Origin: DATBVX01 sp963810775 | GTDB taxonomy: Bacteria > Pseudomonadota > Gammaproteobacteria > Steroidobacterales > Steroidobacteraceae | Assembly: GCA_963810775.1 (NCBI GenBank) | Contig: CAWEOT010000007.1 | Location: forward strand, 124,001-188,000 | Direction of reading: 5' to 3' | DNA: 64,000 bases | Notes under the pieces: generated by a model | The model's input: the letters and a program-made list of their open reading frames with translations, nothing else | Databases searched by the model: none | Told to the model about the DNA's origin: nothing | Part shown: piece after piece, positions 9,014-17,588 of the stretch | Layout of the letters: every line of letters begins with the position of its first letter | How positions within the stretch are numbered: position 1 is the stretch's first letter | Translations under genes and position numbers: made by a program

Positions 9014-9469
9014 TCAGATCTTGGTCACCCGCGCCGCGCCGTCGCCCCGGCGCAGGATCTTGACCCGTTCACCCACCTGGAACTGCAGGTCAGCAGCCTG
9101 CACGACCGCGATGGATGAGCCCTTGTCGAGGTCCACCGTGATCTCGAGGCCCTTATCGCGCGTCACGAGTTCCTCTGTAGCACCGCCAGCAACCGCTCCG
9201 GCCACGGCTCCAACCGCACCGGCAACATCGTTCCCGCGCCCGCTGCCGACGGTTCGCCCCACTTCATAGCCGACATAGCCGCCGCCGAGCCGTCCGAGGC
9301 CGGTGCGCTCCCCTTCGATCCTGACGTCCTTGATCCCGGATACCTTTCCTTCCTCGACGGTCCAGGCCTGGCGCACCTGGCTGCGTGGATAGACGTTTCC
9401 CGAGTTGCTGCTGGCACAGCCGACGCTGACCAGCGCGCCGCAAAGGGCGATGAGAATGAGTCGTGACAT
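9014..9469 (-). CDS. SlyB-like outer-membrane lipoprotein with glycine zipper
   Basis: A 151-residue lipoprotein. The ATG at 9469 has GAGG upstream and starts a signal peptide that ends in a lipobox ('LVSVGC'). The mature part has a glycine-zipper segment ('GAVGAVAGAVAGGATEEL') of the 17 kDa/SlyB type, followed by a small beta domain ('VQAADLQFQVGERVKIL'). It is expected in the outer-membrane inner leaflet, with a role in envelope integrity known for SlyB. A longer frame to 9610 adds 47 Arg-rich residues and is not convincing. It is convergent with the NYN gene, with 4 bases between the stops. Confidence 0.85.
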   Translation of the reverse strand: MSRLILIALCGALVSVGCASSNSGNVYPRSQVRQAWTVEEGKVSGIKDVRIEGERTGLGRLGGGYVGYEVGRTVGSGRGNDVAGAVGAVAGAVAGGATEELVTRDKGLEITVDLDKGSSIAVVQAADLQFQVGERVKILRRGDGAARVTKI

Positions 9470-9586
9470 GACCGACCTCGCGAGTGTGCTGCTCAACCGT
9501 TTGATAACGCCGGTCAGCCGGAACCGTTGACAGCGACGCTGTCGTTCAGCGGCCGAGCGTAGCCCGCCAGCGCTGGATTCAGGATT

Positions 9587-9651
9587 CTCCGGGAGCGGAG
9601 CGCCAGCCAATCAGGGGGGATGACTGGAGGCGCCCGGCTCCCGGAGTTTTT
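9587..9651. terminator. Hairpin between minus-strand genes, possible terminator
   Basis: An 18-base arm at 9587-9604 (ctccgggagcggagcgcc) pairs with 9629-9646, with 16 of 18 positions matching. Five T residues (9647-9651) follow on the plus strand. It lies just downstream of the stop of the 9668-10057 gene on the minus strand, where it lacks a U-run. It may act as a transcription barrier, but the orientation of activity is unclear. Confidence 0.45.
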
Positions 9652-9667
9652 CAACCTTACCGGTGGG

Positions 9668-10057
9668 TCACTTGGTCTCGCGCGCGGACACCATGAGCGG
9701 CCTGCTGTTCGATGCCGGCAAAGGCAGCAGCGCGATGCTGACGCCCGCTTTGCGCTTTGCGGTGCACTCGGCGCTGGCCAGGAGCGTTCCTGTCTTCGGA
9801 TCGGTAGCGAGCATGATGTAACGCAGGGGCAGCGCGTATATCCCACTCACCGGATACTGCTCCCGCGAGTGCGGTTTCGCCTCGGGCGCTACGAAGCGGA
9901 TCTTTGCGACCGGCCCGTGCGTCGCAGTGAAGTTTGCGATGAATGCGTGCGAGCAGGCCTCAAACACCGCATCGTTGTAATCGGCGTGCGCGGGCAGCGG
10001 TCCGGAGACGAGTGTCGCGGCGGCAAGCAGCGTCGAAAGTGTGCGTGTCATCGTCAT
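9668..10057 (-). CDS. Hypothetical secreted protein
   Basis: A 129-residue protein with a clear signal peptide ('LLAAATLVSGPLPAHA') and AGGAGAGA correctly placed before the ATG at 10057. The mature protein has two Cys residues ('EACSHAF', 'SAECTAKRK') that could form a disulfide in the periplasm. I do not recognise the family. It stands alone between the SlyB-like gene and the LysR gene, with the hairpin at 9587-9651 behind it. Signal peptide and ribosome site support a real gene. Confidence 0.7.
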   Translation of the reverse strand: MTMTRTLSTLLAAATLVSGPLPAHADYNDAVFEACSHAFIANFTATHGPVAKIRFVAPEAKPHSREQYPVSGIYALPLRYIMLATDPKTGTLLASAECTAKRKAGVSIALLPLPASNSRPLMVSARETK

Positions 10058-10165
10058 GGATCTCTCCTGAGGAATGCAGTGGCCGAGGTATCAGCGGCGC
10101 TTGCAATCTAGGAGGCTGCAGCCACGGCGACAATTGATCATTTCTTGACCAGCGCGTGATCTGGC

Positions 10166-11050
10166 TCATGCGTCGACACGAAATTCGCCCAGCAGCCATT
10201 CCTTGAGCGCCAGCACCTCGCGGCGCGCTGCGTCTTCGTGACGATGCAACAGGAAATAGCTCTCGCCGACGTCGAGATCAGCGGCGAACAAGCGCACGAG
10301 CGCACCGCTCACGAAACGCTGCCGGCCTAGCGGCGCCGATACGAGCGCGACGCCCAGGCCTTTCTCGGCAGCTTCAGCGGCCGCAAACATGGTGTCGACG
10401 CGCAACAGCTTGCGCGGACGCAGAGCTTGCACGCCGTTGAGCTGTGCCCAACGATCCCAGCCGTCGCGTCGCGCTTCGTGGACGATCAGCGTGTGGCTGT
10501 CGAGGTCGGCGAAGGCGCGAATGGCCGCGCGCGCCAGCAATGCGGGCGCGCATGCCGGCGTGAAGCGCTGCGCGAACAGCCGCTGCGCATCGAGTCCCTC
10601 CCACGGTCCGGTGCCGACGACAATCGATAGATCGGCGTCGGCGGCGTGCGAACGCAGCGGCGAGAGCACGGTATCGAGCTCGATATCAGTTTCGGGCGTC
10701 GCATCGAGAAAACCCTGCAAGCGCGGCAGCAGCAACTCGCTGGCGAAGAATGCTGGCACGTGAAGTCGGGCGAGCGAGCGCCCGAAGCGCACCTGGAGTT
10801 GCTCGGTGACCGATTCGAGCCGGCGGAACACGGCATCGATCTGGGCGAAGTAGCGTGCGCCCGCCTCCGTGAGGGTGAGCCCGCGCGAGCTGCGCTCGAA
10901 CAGGCTCACCTGCAGCTGATCCTCGAGGCTGCGAATCTGGTGGCTGACCGCCGAAGGCGTAACGAACAGAGCCTCGGCCGCGGCCTTGAAGCTCAGGCGC
11001 GTGGCTGCGAGGTGAAAAGTCTTGAGAAACTTCAGTGAAGGTAAGCGCAC
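10166..11050 (-). CDS. LysR-family transcriptional regulator, GcvA-like
   Basis: A 294-residue LysR regulator with GTG start at 11050. Residues 1-60 are the winged helix ('LSFKAAAEALFVTPSAVSH') followed by the linker helix. A periplasmic-binding-protein-like effector domain covers about 90-290. The N-terminal 'LPSLKFLKTFHLAATRLSF' pattern is typical of the GcvA/AmpR subgroup. The target is not evident: the divergent neighbour is mrcB, more than 230 bases away, and AmpR-like control of cell-wall genes would be speculation. There is no adjacent beta-lactamase or glycine cleavage gene. Confidence 0.9.
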   Translation of the reverse strand: MRLPSLKFLKTFHLAATRLSFKAAAEALFVTPSAVSHQIRSLEDQLQVSLFERSSRGLTLTEAGARYFAQIDAVFRRLESVTEQLQVRFGRSLARLHVPAFFASELLLPRLQGFLDATPETDIELDTVLSPLRSHAADADLSIVVGTGPWEGLDAQRLFAQRFTPACAPALLARAAIRAFADLDSHTLIVHEARRDGWDRWAQLNGVQALRPRKLLRVDTMFAAAEAAEKGLGVALVSAPLGRQRFVSGALVRLFAADLDVGESYFLLHRHEDAARREVLALKEWLLGEFRVDA

Positions 11051-11286
11051 TGCTTGGCTGCATATCCCTGCCTCTCAAATGCATGAAGCAAGTGATGTGC
11101 CAGCGCGGAAGTGCTTGAATTGCGGTCTCGGTGCCTCGCGGCGTGAACCAACGGTGTGCAAGGTGGGCGGAACGCTGCGCAGTGCCAGTGCACGGGACGG
11201 TGTGCCGGGATCGAACGTAATGCTTGCGATGCGTGTCTGATCACTGCAGTCTGCAAAAATTTTACACAGGAGCAGAGCAAACCAAC
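11051..11286. other. Intergenic region between LysR gene and mrcB
   Basis: These 236 bases separate the divergent LysR and PBP1b genes and must contain both promoters. I see no hairpin, conserved operator or convincing small gene. AGGAG at 11268-11272 is the probable ribosome site for mrcB, though its spacing to the ATG at 11287 (14 bases) is long. Confidence 0.5.
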
Positions 11287-13587
11287 ATGGCTGGATCGAG
11301 CCGGCGCACCCGGCGCCTGCGGCGCATTCTGCTCCTCATCGCCTTGATTGCGCTGGTCGCCGACGCGCTCCTGATCCTGTATCTGGACCGAATCGTCACG
11401 CCGCAATTTGAGGGTCGGCGCTGGACGCTACCCGCGCAGGTGTTCGCACAGCCGCTCGAACTGTATTCCGGGTTGGCGCTGTCCGCCGATGCGCTCGAGC
11501 AGGAGCTGGTTCGCCTGCACTATGCGCCGACCGATGTCCTCAAGCGGCCGGGTACCTACCACCGGCGCGGTTCGCGCATCGACATTGCCACCCGCCGCGT
11601 GCAGTTCGCTGAGGAAATCCGCGAAGCCGGCACCATCAGCGTAATGATCGGACAGGGCGGTATCCAGCGCTTGCAGAGAACCGATGGCACACAGATTCCG
11701 CTGTTCCGACTCGATCCCCTCCTGATCGGCAGCATCTTTCCGATCCATGGCGAAGACCGAATCGTGGTCACGCCGGCCGAAGTGCCACCACTTCTGCCCG
11801 AGGCACTCAAGCTCATCGAGGATCGCAAGTTCGAGCGCCATCACGGCATCGATCCGGAAGCGATCCTGCGCGCCGCGTGGGTCAACTTGCGCTCCGGTTC
11901 CATCGAGCAAGGAGGCAGCACCCTGACGCAGCAGCTCGTGCGCAGCTACTTTCTCGACGACCGGCAGACGCTATGGCGCAAGATCAAGGAAGCGACGATG
12001 GCCGTGATTCTCGAGGCCCGCTTCGACAAAGCGGACCTCATGAATGCCTACATCAACGAGATTTACCTGGGCCAGGACGGTGAGCGCGCAATTCACGGCT
12101 TCGGTCTCGCCAGCCGTTTCTACTTCGGCAGGCCGCTCGATGAGCTCGATCTGCACGAAATCGCCTTGCTGGTTGCAATCGTGCGTGGCCCTTCCTACTA
12201 CGACCCGCGCCTGCACCCTGAGCGCGCGCGCGGGCGGCGCGATCTCGTACTGCATCAGCTGGCGCGATTCGAGGTGATCAGCGAGGACGACGCTAGCCGC
12301 GCGATCGCACGTCCACTCGACGTCACGACGCGAGTCACATCCGGGTACTACCCGGCATATCTGGACTTCGTACGACGCACCCTTCGCCGCGACTATCGCG
12401 AGGAAGACCTGACCGAAGCGGGTCTCAAGGTGTTTACCAGTCTCGACCCGCGCGTGCAGGCTACTGGCGAGCAGGCGCTCAACGATGAGCTGACACGGCT
12501 CGACAAGCAGCGCAAGACGAAGGATGGCGCGCAACTCGAGGGTGCGATCGTAGTCACGGCTCCGCAGAGTGGCGATGTGATCGCCGTGATCGGCGGCCGG
12601 CAACTGGGATTTGACGGCTTCAACCGCGCTCTCGATGCCCGGCGCTCGATCGGCTCGCTGGCGAAACCGATGGTGTACCTCGCGGCACTCGAGACCGGCA
12701 GGTACAACGCCGCCTCGATCGTGCTCGACGAACCGATCGAGGTGAAGCTCGCGCGCGGCAAGGTTTGGCGACCCGAGAATTTTACGCCCGAGACGCACGG
12801 CCCCGTGCCGCTGATACGGGCACTGGCCGACTCGCTCAATCTCGCGACCGTACACGTCGGTCTCGATGTCGGCGTAAAGCGGATCGCAGACACGTTTGCT
12901 CGGCTCGGGCTGGAGCGTACTCCTGACCCGAATCCATCGCTCATTCTCGGTGGGCTGGATTTGGCGCCGATCGAAGTTGCGCAACTCTTCAACAGTCTCG
13001 CGGACGGCGGTTTCCGCACACCGTTGCGGGCAGTAAGAGTCGTGATTGGTGCGGATGGCACTGCCCTCAGAGCATTTCCACTGCAGGTCACGCCGGTCGC
13101 CGACTCGGCGGTCGTTTATCAGCTCAATCGGATGCTGACGAAGGTAACGCAGCGGGGGACGGGACAGGCTGTCTACGCGCGCCTGCCGCCCGACATCGTA
13201 GTGGCCGGAAAGACTGGTACCTCATCCGAATTCCGCGACAGCTGGTTTGCTGGCTTTACAGGCAGCCATCTGGCGATCGTCTGGGTCGGGTATGACGACA
13301 ATCGACCCACTGGACTCACCGGGGCTGCCGGCGCGCTCAGCATCTGGGCGAACCTGATGCGTCGACTGCCCATCACATCCTGGGATGAGCCCTTGCCGGA
13401 AGCGCTGCGCGAAACGTGGATCGAATACGACACCGGGCTGGAAACCCGGCCCACCTGTTCCGAGGATGTCGTTTCGATCGCGTTGCCGCGCGAGGCGATA
13501 CTGCCCATCAAGTCAGGCTGTCTCGAAGGAACGTTCGGTGACTTCGCCGAACGCGCAAAGCAGTGGTTGAAAGGTATCATTCACTGA
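11287..13587 (+). CDS. mrcB: Bifunctional penicillin-binding protein 1B (transglycosylase/transpeptidase)
   Basis: A 766-residue class A PBP that polymerises and cross-links peptidoglycan. In order: a short basic N terminus, a membrane anchor (about 13-33), a UB2H domain (about 55-150), and a GT51 domain with catalytic Glu178 in 'IEDRKFERHHG' and 'QGGSTLTQQLVR' around 208-219. The transpeptidase domain has Ser457 in 'SLAK', 'SLN' at 516-518 and 'KTG' at 642-644. The UB2H domain and sequence order identify PBP1b rather than PBP1a. The frame could start at 11224, but the ATG at 11287 begins the usual basic tail. Its stop overlaps the start of the lipoprotein gene, pointing to translational coupling. 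Confidence 0.96.
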   Translation: MAGSSRRTRRLRRILLLIALIALVADALLILYLDRIVTPQFEGRRWTLPAQVFAQPLELYSGLALSADALEQELVRLHYAPTDVLKRPGTYHRRGSRIDIATRRVQFAEEIREAGTISVMIGQGGIQRLQRTDGTQIPLFRLDPLLIGSIFPIHGEDRIVVTPAEVPPLLPEALKLIEDRKFERHHGIDPEAILRAAWVNLRSGSIEQGGSTLTQQLVRSYFLDDRQTLWRKIKEATMAVILEARFDKADLMNAYINEIYLGQDGERAIHGFGLASRFYFGRPLDELDLHEIALLVAIVRGPSYYDPRLHPERARGRRDLVLHQLARFEVISEDDASRAIARPLDVTTRVTSGYYPAYLDFVRRTLRRDYREEDLTEAGLKVFTSLDPRVQATGEQALNDELTRLDKQRKTKDGAQLEGAIVVTAPQSGDVIAVIGGRQLGFDGFNRALDARRSIGSLAKPMVYLAALETGRYNAASIVLDEPIEVKLARGKVWRPENFTPETHGPVPLIRALADSLNLATVHVGLDVGVKRIADTFARLGLERTPDPNPSLILGGLDLAPIEVAQLFNSLADGGFRTPLRAVRVVIGADGTALRAFPLQVTPVADSAVVYQLNRMLTKVTQRGTGQAVYARLPPDIVVAGKTGTSSEFRDSWFAGFTGSHLAIVWVGYDDNRPTGLTGAAGALSIWANLMRRLPITSWDEPLPEALRETWIEYDTGLETRPTCSEDVVSIALPREAILPIKSGCLEGTFGDFAERAKQWLKGIIH

Positions 13588-14126
13588 TGATGCGAGTTCT
13601 TGTCCTGCTGTGTGCAGCCGTCACTCTTTCTGCCTGCCGGCTGCCGAATCCCTACAGCCCACCAACTCCGCCGCAGCAACCGGCACCGGGCGGCGCACCG
13701 ACGCTGCCGAGCCCGCCTCCCGAGACCCCACCGCCGGTCGAAACGTACCCTGAAACTCAGCCCACGCCGCCGCCTCAGCCCCAAAAGAGTTATGAGCTCG
13801 GAGCGGCAGCGCGCTCGCTGGTCGAGCAGGCGCACTCGCAGGCCGCGACGGGCAATTATGCTGTCGCTGCGAGTTCGATCGAGCGCGCCCTGCGAATCGA
13901 GCCCAACAATCCACTGCTCTGGATCGAGCTCGGCCAGGTGCGACAATCGGAGGGGAACTTCGTACAGGCCGAGAATCTCGCGCGCAAGGGACTGTCGCTC
14001 GCCACGGGCGATCCGAGGACACAGTCTGCGGCGTGGCGACTGATCTCGGAAGCCTTGCGCAGCAGAGGGCGGGCGCCGGAGGCGAGTGAAGCCGAGGCGC
14101 GTGCCAATGAGCTTGCGACGCGCTGA
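13587..14126 (+). CDS. TPR lipoprotein, probable PBP1b activator (LpoP-like)
   Basis: A 179-residue lipoprotein that starts at an ATG overlapping the mrcB stop (TGATG). The signal ends at the lipobox 'LSAC'. A 50-residue Pro-rich linker follows, then tetratricopeptide repeats from about residue 75 ('GNYAVAASSIERALRIEPNN', 'LWIELGQVRQSEGNFVQAE'). Pseudomonas LpoP, an outer-membrane TPR lipoprotein that activates PBP1b, has this same architecture and sits beside its PBP1b gene. The tight coupling here strongly suggests the same job: spanning the periplasm to stimulate the upstream enzyme. The functional assignment is by analogy. Confidence 0.8.
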   Translation: MMRVLVLLCAAVTLSACRLPNPYSPPTPPQQPAPGGAPTLPSPPPETPPPVETYPETQPTPPPQPQKSYELGAAARSLVEQAHSQAATGNYAVAASSIERALRIEPNNPLLWIELGQVRQSEGNFVQAENLARKGLSLATGDPRTQSAAWRLISEALRSRGRAPEASEAEARANELATR

Positions 14127-14150
14127 CCCAGGGATAGCAGCGGCAGCTTG

Positions 14151-16058
14151 ATGCAGATCGATGTCACCCTCACGCGCGAGGACTGGTATGCCTACGTCCG
14201 GTTCATCAGCGCGCGAATGCGGCAGCACCGGCGGCGTTGGTGGCTGCTGATACTGTGCCTCGCAGTAGCGCTCGGGGTCTCGCTGGCGCCGCTCAGCCGC
14301 CTTCGAGGTTGGCACTTCGACGCGCGGAGCGCGTTTGTCGCGATCGCGCTCATGTACGCCGCGATCTGGATCAGCTCCCACCTGCTGCGACGCTACTCTC
14401 CGACTCCCGAAGCGTGGCTCGGTCCCAAGCGCTACGAACTCGGGGCCGAGGGCATCACGATGCAAGGCTCGATGAGCTTCGTGCGCTACGAGTGGGCTGC
14501 GATCCGAGCTGTGGAGGAAACGGATGCCCAGCTGCTCCTGATGCTTGACGACCTGAGTGGGCTGGTCATCCCGAAGCGCTGTCTTGCCGGCGCCACCGAT
14601 CTCGAGAGCGTCAGGCGTGAGATTGTTCGACTCAGGAATTCAGTGCCGTTGATTGCGGCTGATCAGGCTTCGGGCTCTGCGCCATCGCTTCCGGACGTCG
14701 GCGCACTACCCGAACCCACCGCTGTTTCACGTCCCTTCCTCAGCAATGTGATCGGCGGACTGCGCTTGCTCACGTTTCGCAAGGTCGATGCGAGCGAGTT
14801 TGTGCCCTCGGCCCGACAGGTACTGCTTTTTACCCTGGTTGCAGTGCTCATCTGGATTGCATCCGACCGGCTGGATGCGGGCGAGGATGCCTTCTTTGCG
14901 GACTACGCACTCGCTCAGGTCGGCTGGCTGGCATTGGTCGCATTCGCACTGTTCGTGCTCTTCACGCCGACCAGCCACGGCGCTGCAGTGCTGGGGCGCT
15001 CATCAATCGCAGCGGCCAGCATGTTGCCGGTTCTCACGCTCCTGGCAGTGGCGGCAGGCTACTTTGCGCGGGGCATGCCGGTGGCTCGCTGGCTCTGGCT
15101 GCCCATCGCGATCGTGGCCGCGATATACCTCTTTCGGGCCAAGCGCACCGCTGGCAATGAGCCCACGATCAGCGCACTCGTGGGATCGGTGGCGATAGTC
15201 CTGATGACCTTCTGGATTTACCGCGAGACCGTGACAATGCGGCCGCAATTCTGGTATTCGGCCCAAGACGACGCAGAGAACTCGCTCGACTGGAGCGGCG
15301 CGGAAGAGCAGATCTACCGGCAGCCTGCGCTGCTGAGCGGAGCGCTCGCGGGACTCGCGGCGCAGGATCCGGCTCGCACGGACGCGTACTTCGTCGGATT
15401 CGCTGGATACGGTGACCAGGAAGTGTTTCTGAGGGAGGTCAAGGTTGCGCGCGATACTCTGGCGCAGCGTTTCGACCTGCGCCAGCATTCGTTGATCCTG
15501 GCGAACTCACCCGAGCCTGCGCACGACGCACTGCTCGCGAGCACGACGGCGCTGCGGCGCTCTCTTGATGGCATTGCGCAGAAGATGGATGTCACGAATG
15601 ACATACTGATGCTGTACATCACATCGCATGGCTCGGATGAGGGCTCCGTCGCCGTCAGCGAGATCGGCATGCCGTTCAATGATCTGTACGTCGACGATCT
15701 GAAGTCAGCATTGCAGGAGTCCGGCATTCAATGGCGCGTGATCATCCTGTCCGCATGCTATTCGGGCACGTTCATCGAGCCGCTCAAGGACGAGCGCACG
15801 ATCATCTTTACGGCGGCACGTGACGATCGAACTTCCTTCGGTTGCAGTGATGAACGTGACCTGACCTATTTCGGCGAAGCACTGTTTCGCGATGCGCTGC
15901 CCGCGAGCACTTCGCTCCTCGATGCGTTCACGCGTACCCAGCGCATCATCGCGAAGCGCGAAGAAGATGAGGGGCTCGATGCCTCACTGCCGCAGCTCTA
16001 CATCGGTGAGCGGATGAGAACCAAGCTCGCGGAACTGGGCTTCGCTGCGAGACGCTGA
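14151..16058 (+). CDS. Membrane protein with YcxB-like domain and C13 caspase-like protease domain
   Basis: A 635-residue protein. A membrane hairpin at about 32-80 is followed by a YcxB-like segment (about 90-150, 'YELGAEGITMQGSMSFVRYE'). A second group of about four helices spans 220-360. The C-terminal region from about 395 is a peptidase C13/caspase-like domain with the dyad His493 ('YITSHGSDEG') and Cys536 ('ILSACYSGTF'), followed by 'TIIFTAARDDRTSFGC'. The C terminus 'LPQLYIGERMR' is also typical of bacterial C13 proteins. It follows the LpoP-like gene by 24 bases and may share its transcript. Substrate unknown. The start is the ATG at 14151; a TTG directly before it is less likely. Confidence 0.82.
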   Translation: MQIDVTLTREDWYAYVRFISARMRQHRRRWWLLILCLAVALGVSLAPLSRLRGWHFDARSAFVAIALMYAAIWISSHLLRRYSPTPEAWLGPKRYELGAEGITMQGSMSFVRYEWAAIRAVEETDAQLLLMLDDLSGLVIPKRCLAGATDLESVRREIVRLRNSVPLIAADQASGSAPSLPDVGALPEPTAVSRPFLSNVIGGLRLLTFRKVDASEFVPSARQVLLFTLVAVLIWIASDRLDAGEDAFFADYALAQVGWLALVAFALFVLFTPTSHGAAVLGRSSIAAASMLPVLTLLAVAAGYFARGMPVARWLWLPIAIVAAIYLFRAKRTAGNEPTISALVGSVAIVLMTFWIYRETVTMRPQFWYSAQDDAENSLDWSGAEEQIYRQPALLSGALAGLAAQDPARTDAYFVGFAGYGDQEVFLREVKVARDTLAQRFDLRQHSLILANSPEPAHDALLASTTALRRSLDGIAQKMDVTNDILMLYITSHGSDEGSVAVSEIGMPFNDLYVDDLKSALQESGIQWRVIILSACYSGTFIEPLKDERTIIFTAARDDRTSFGCSDERDLTYFGEALFRDALPASTSLLDAFTRTQRIIAKREEDEGLDASLPQLYIGERMRTKLAELGFAARR

Positions 16059-16074
16059 AGCCCGCGGCGCCGGA

Positions 16075-17418
16075 TCAACCGGTGGCAGCCGCCGCGGTAT
16101 TGCGCTGGCTTTCCGTGAGCTCCTGCAGGCAACCCTCGACGATCTCCAGGCCCTCATCGATGATCGCCTCGCTCGCGGTGAGTGGCGCGAGGAAGCGGAT
16201 GACGTTGCTGCGCACGCCACAGGAAAGCAGTATCAGGCCCTTGCGCCCGGCCGCCTGGGTGAGCGCCTTGGTGAGATCCGCATCAGGTGCATTCGCATCC
16301 CGATTGCGGACCAGCTCCATGGAGACCATCGCGCCAAGACCCCTGACCTCTCCGATGCAAGGCAGTCTCAGTTGCAGCGCCTTGAGTCGCGCCACCATGC
16401 GATCGCCGATCTGGCGCGCACGCTCGAGCAGGTTCTCCTGGCGGATCACGTCGAGGATCGCGAGACCTGCCGCGCAGCCGAGGGGCGATCCGGCGAACGT
16501 ACCACCGAGCCCCCCTGGGGGCGGTGCATCCATGATCGGCGCCTTGCCGACGACGGCTGACAGCGGTACGCCGCCCGCCAGACTTTTCGCGATCGTCATC
16601 AGGTCCGGCTCAACGCCCGAGTGTTCGATGGCGAACATGCGACCCGTGCGACCGAACCCCGTCTGAATCTCATCGGCAATCAAGAGAATTCCGTGGCTGT
16701 CGCACAGCTGGCGCAGCTTCTGCAGGAACGCCGGCGGTGCGATGTAGAAACCACCTTCGCCCAGGACCGGCTCGATGATGATCGCCGCCACGCGCGCCGG
16801 GTCGACATCTGCCTTGAAGAGCTGATCGAGCGCGCGGAAGGAATCTTCCGGCGTGATGCCGTGGTAGGCGATCGGGAAGGGCACATGAAAAATCTCGGGC
16901 GGCATCGGCCCAAAGCCTGTCTTGTAGGGCTGCACCTTGCCGGTCAGGCCGATGCACATCAGCGTGCGGCCGTGAAAACTGCCGCTGAAGGCGATCACTG
17001 CGGAACGGTTGGTGTGGTAGCGCGCAATCTTGACGGCGTTCTCGACCGCTTCGGCACCGGTGGACAGAAAGATCGTCTTCTTCGGAGTCGAGCCGGGCGC
17101 GACGGCATTGAGCCTTTCGGCGAGCGCGATGTAACTCTCATACGGAGTTACCTGAAAGCAGGCGTGCGATAGCCGGGTGAGCTGTTGCGCGACTGCCGCC
17201 TGCATCTTTGGGTGGATGTGCCCGGTATTCAGCACCGCGATGCCGCTGGCGAAGTCGATGTAGCGCCGACCTTCAACGTCCCACACTTCGGCATTGCGCG
17301 CGTGATCGGCATAAACGGCGAGCAGATTCGAAACGCCGCGTGGCACTGCATTCGCCCGGCGTCGATGCAGCTCTTCATTGGTCGGGGTGCTCGCGGGGGA
17401 GCTCTTAGGGGTCGTCAT
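16075..17418 (-). CDS. gabT: 4-aminobutyrate aminotransferase, class III PLP enzyme
   Basis: A 447-residue class III aminotransferase. Hallmarks are 'TGAEAVENAVKIA' (120-132), 'SFHGRT' (147-152), 'DEIQTGFGRTG' (249-259) and PLP Lys278 in 'TIAKSLAGG'. The pattern fits GabT/PuuE: transfer of the GABA amino group to 2-oxoglutarate giving succinate semialdehyde. No gabD or GABA permease is adjacent, so a related omega-amino acid such as 5-aminovalerate is possible. It is convergent with the C13 gene and divergent from the GGDEF-EAL gene. Confidence 0.9.
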   Translation of the reverse strand: MTTPKSSPASTPTNEELHRRRANAVPRGVSNLLAVYADHARNAEVWDVEGRRYIDFASGIAVLNTGHIHPKMQAAVAQQLTRLSHACFQVTPYESYIALAERLNAVAPGSTPKKTIFLSTGAEAVENAVKIARYHTNRSAVIAFSGSFHGRTLMCIGLTGKVQPYKTGFGPMPPEIFHVPFPIAYHGITPEDSFRALDQLFKADVDPARVAAIIIEPVLGEGGFYIAPPAFLQKLRQLCDSHGILLIADEIQTGFGRTGRMFAIEHSGVEPDLMTIAKSLAGGVPLSAVVGKAPIMDAPPPGGLGGTFAGSPLGCAAGLAILDVIRQENLLERARQIGDRMVARLKALQLRLPCIGEVRGLGAMVSMELVRNRDANAPDADLTKALTQAAGRKGLILLSCGVRSNVIRFLAPLTASEAIIDEGLEIVEGCLQELTESQRNTAAAATG

Positions 17419-17588
17419 GACTGTGATCCGGGTTCGGGTTCAAGGGCGATGGGGGGCGCACATCCTACAATGAGCGGCCGGATTGGTCATAACGTGACGC
17501 CCGTCAGGTAAACCCTGAGACCTGCGGCGTAGAAGGAAAACCCGAGTCCTGACATGGTCCTGCGACCCTCATCCGCTCGCCTCGGCAC

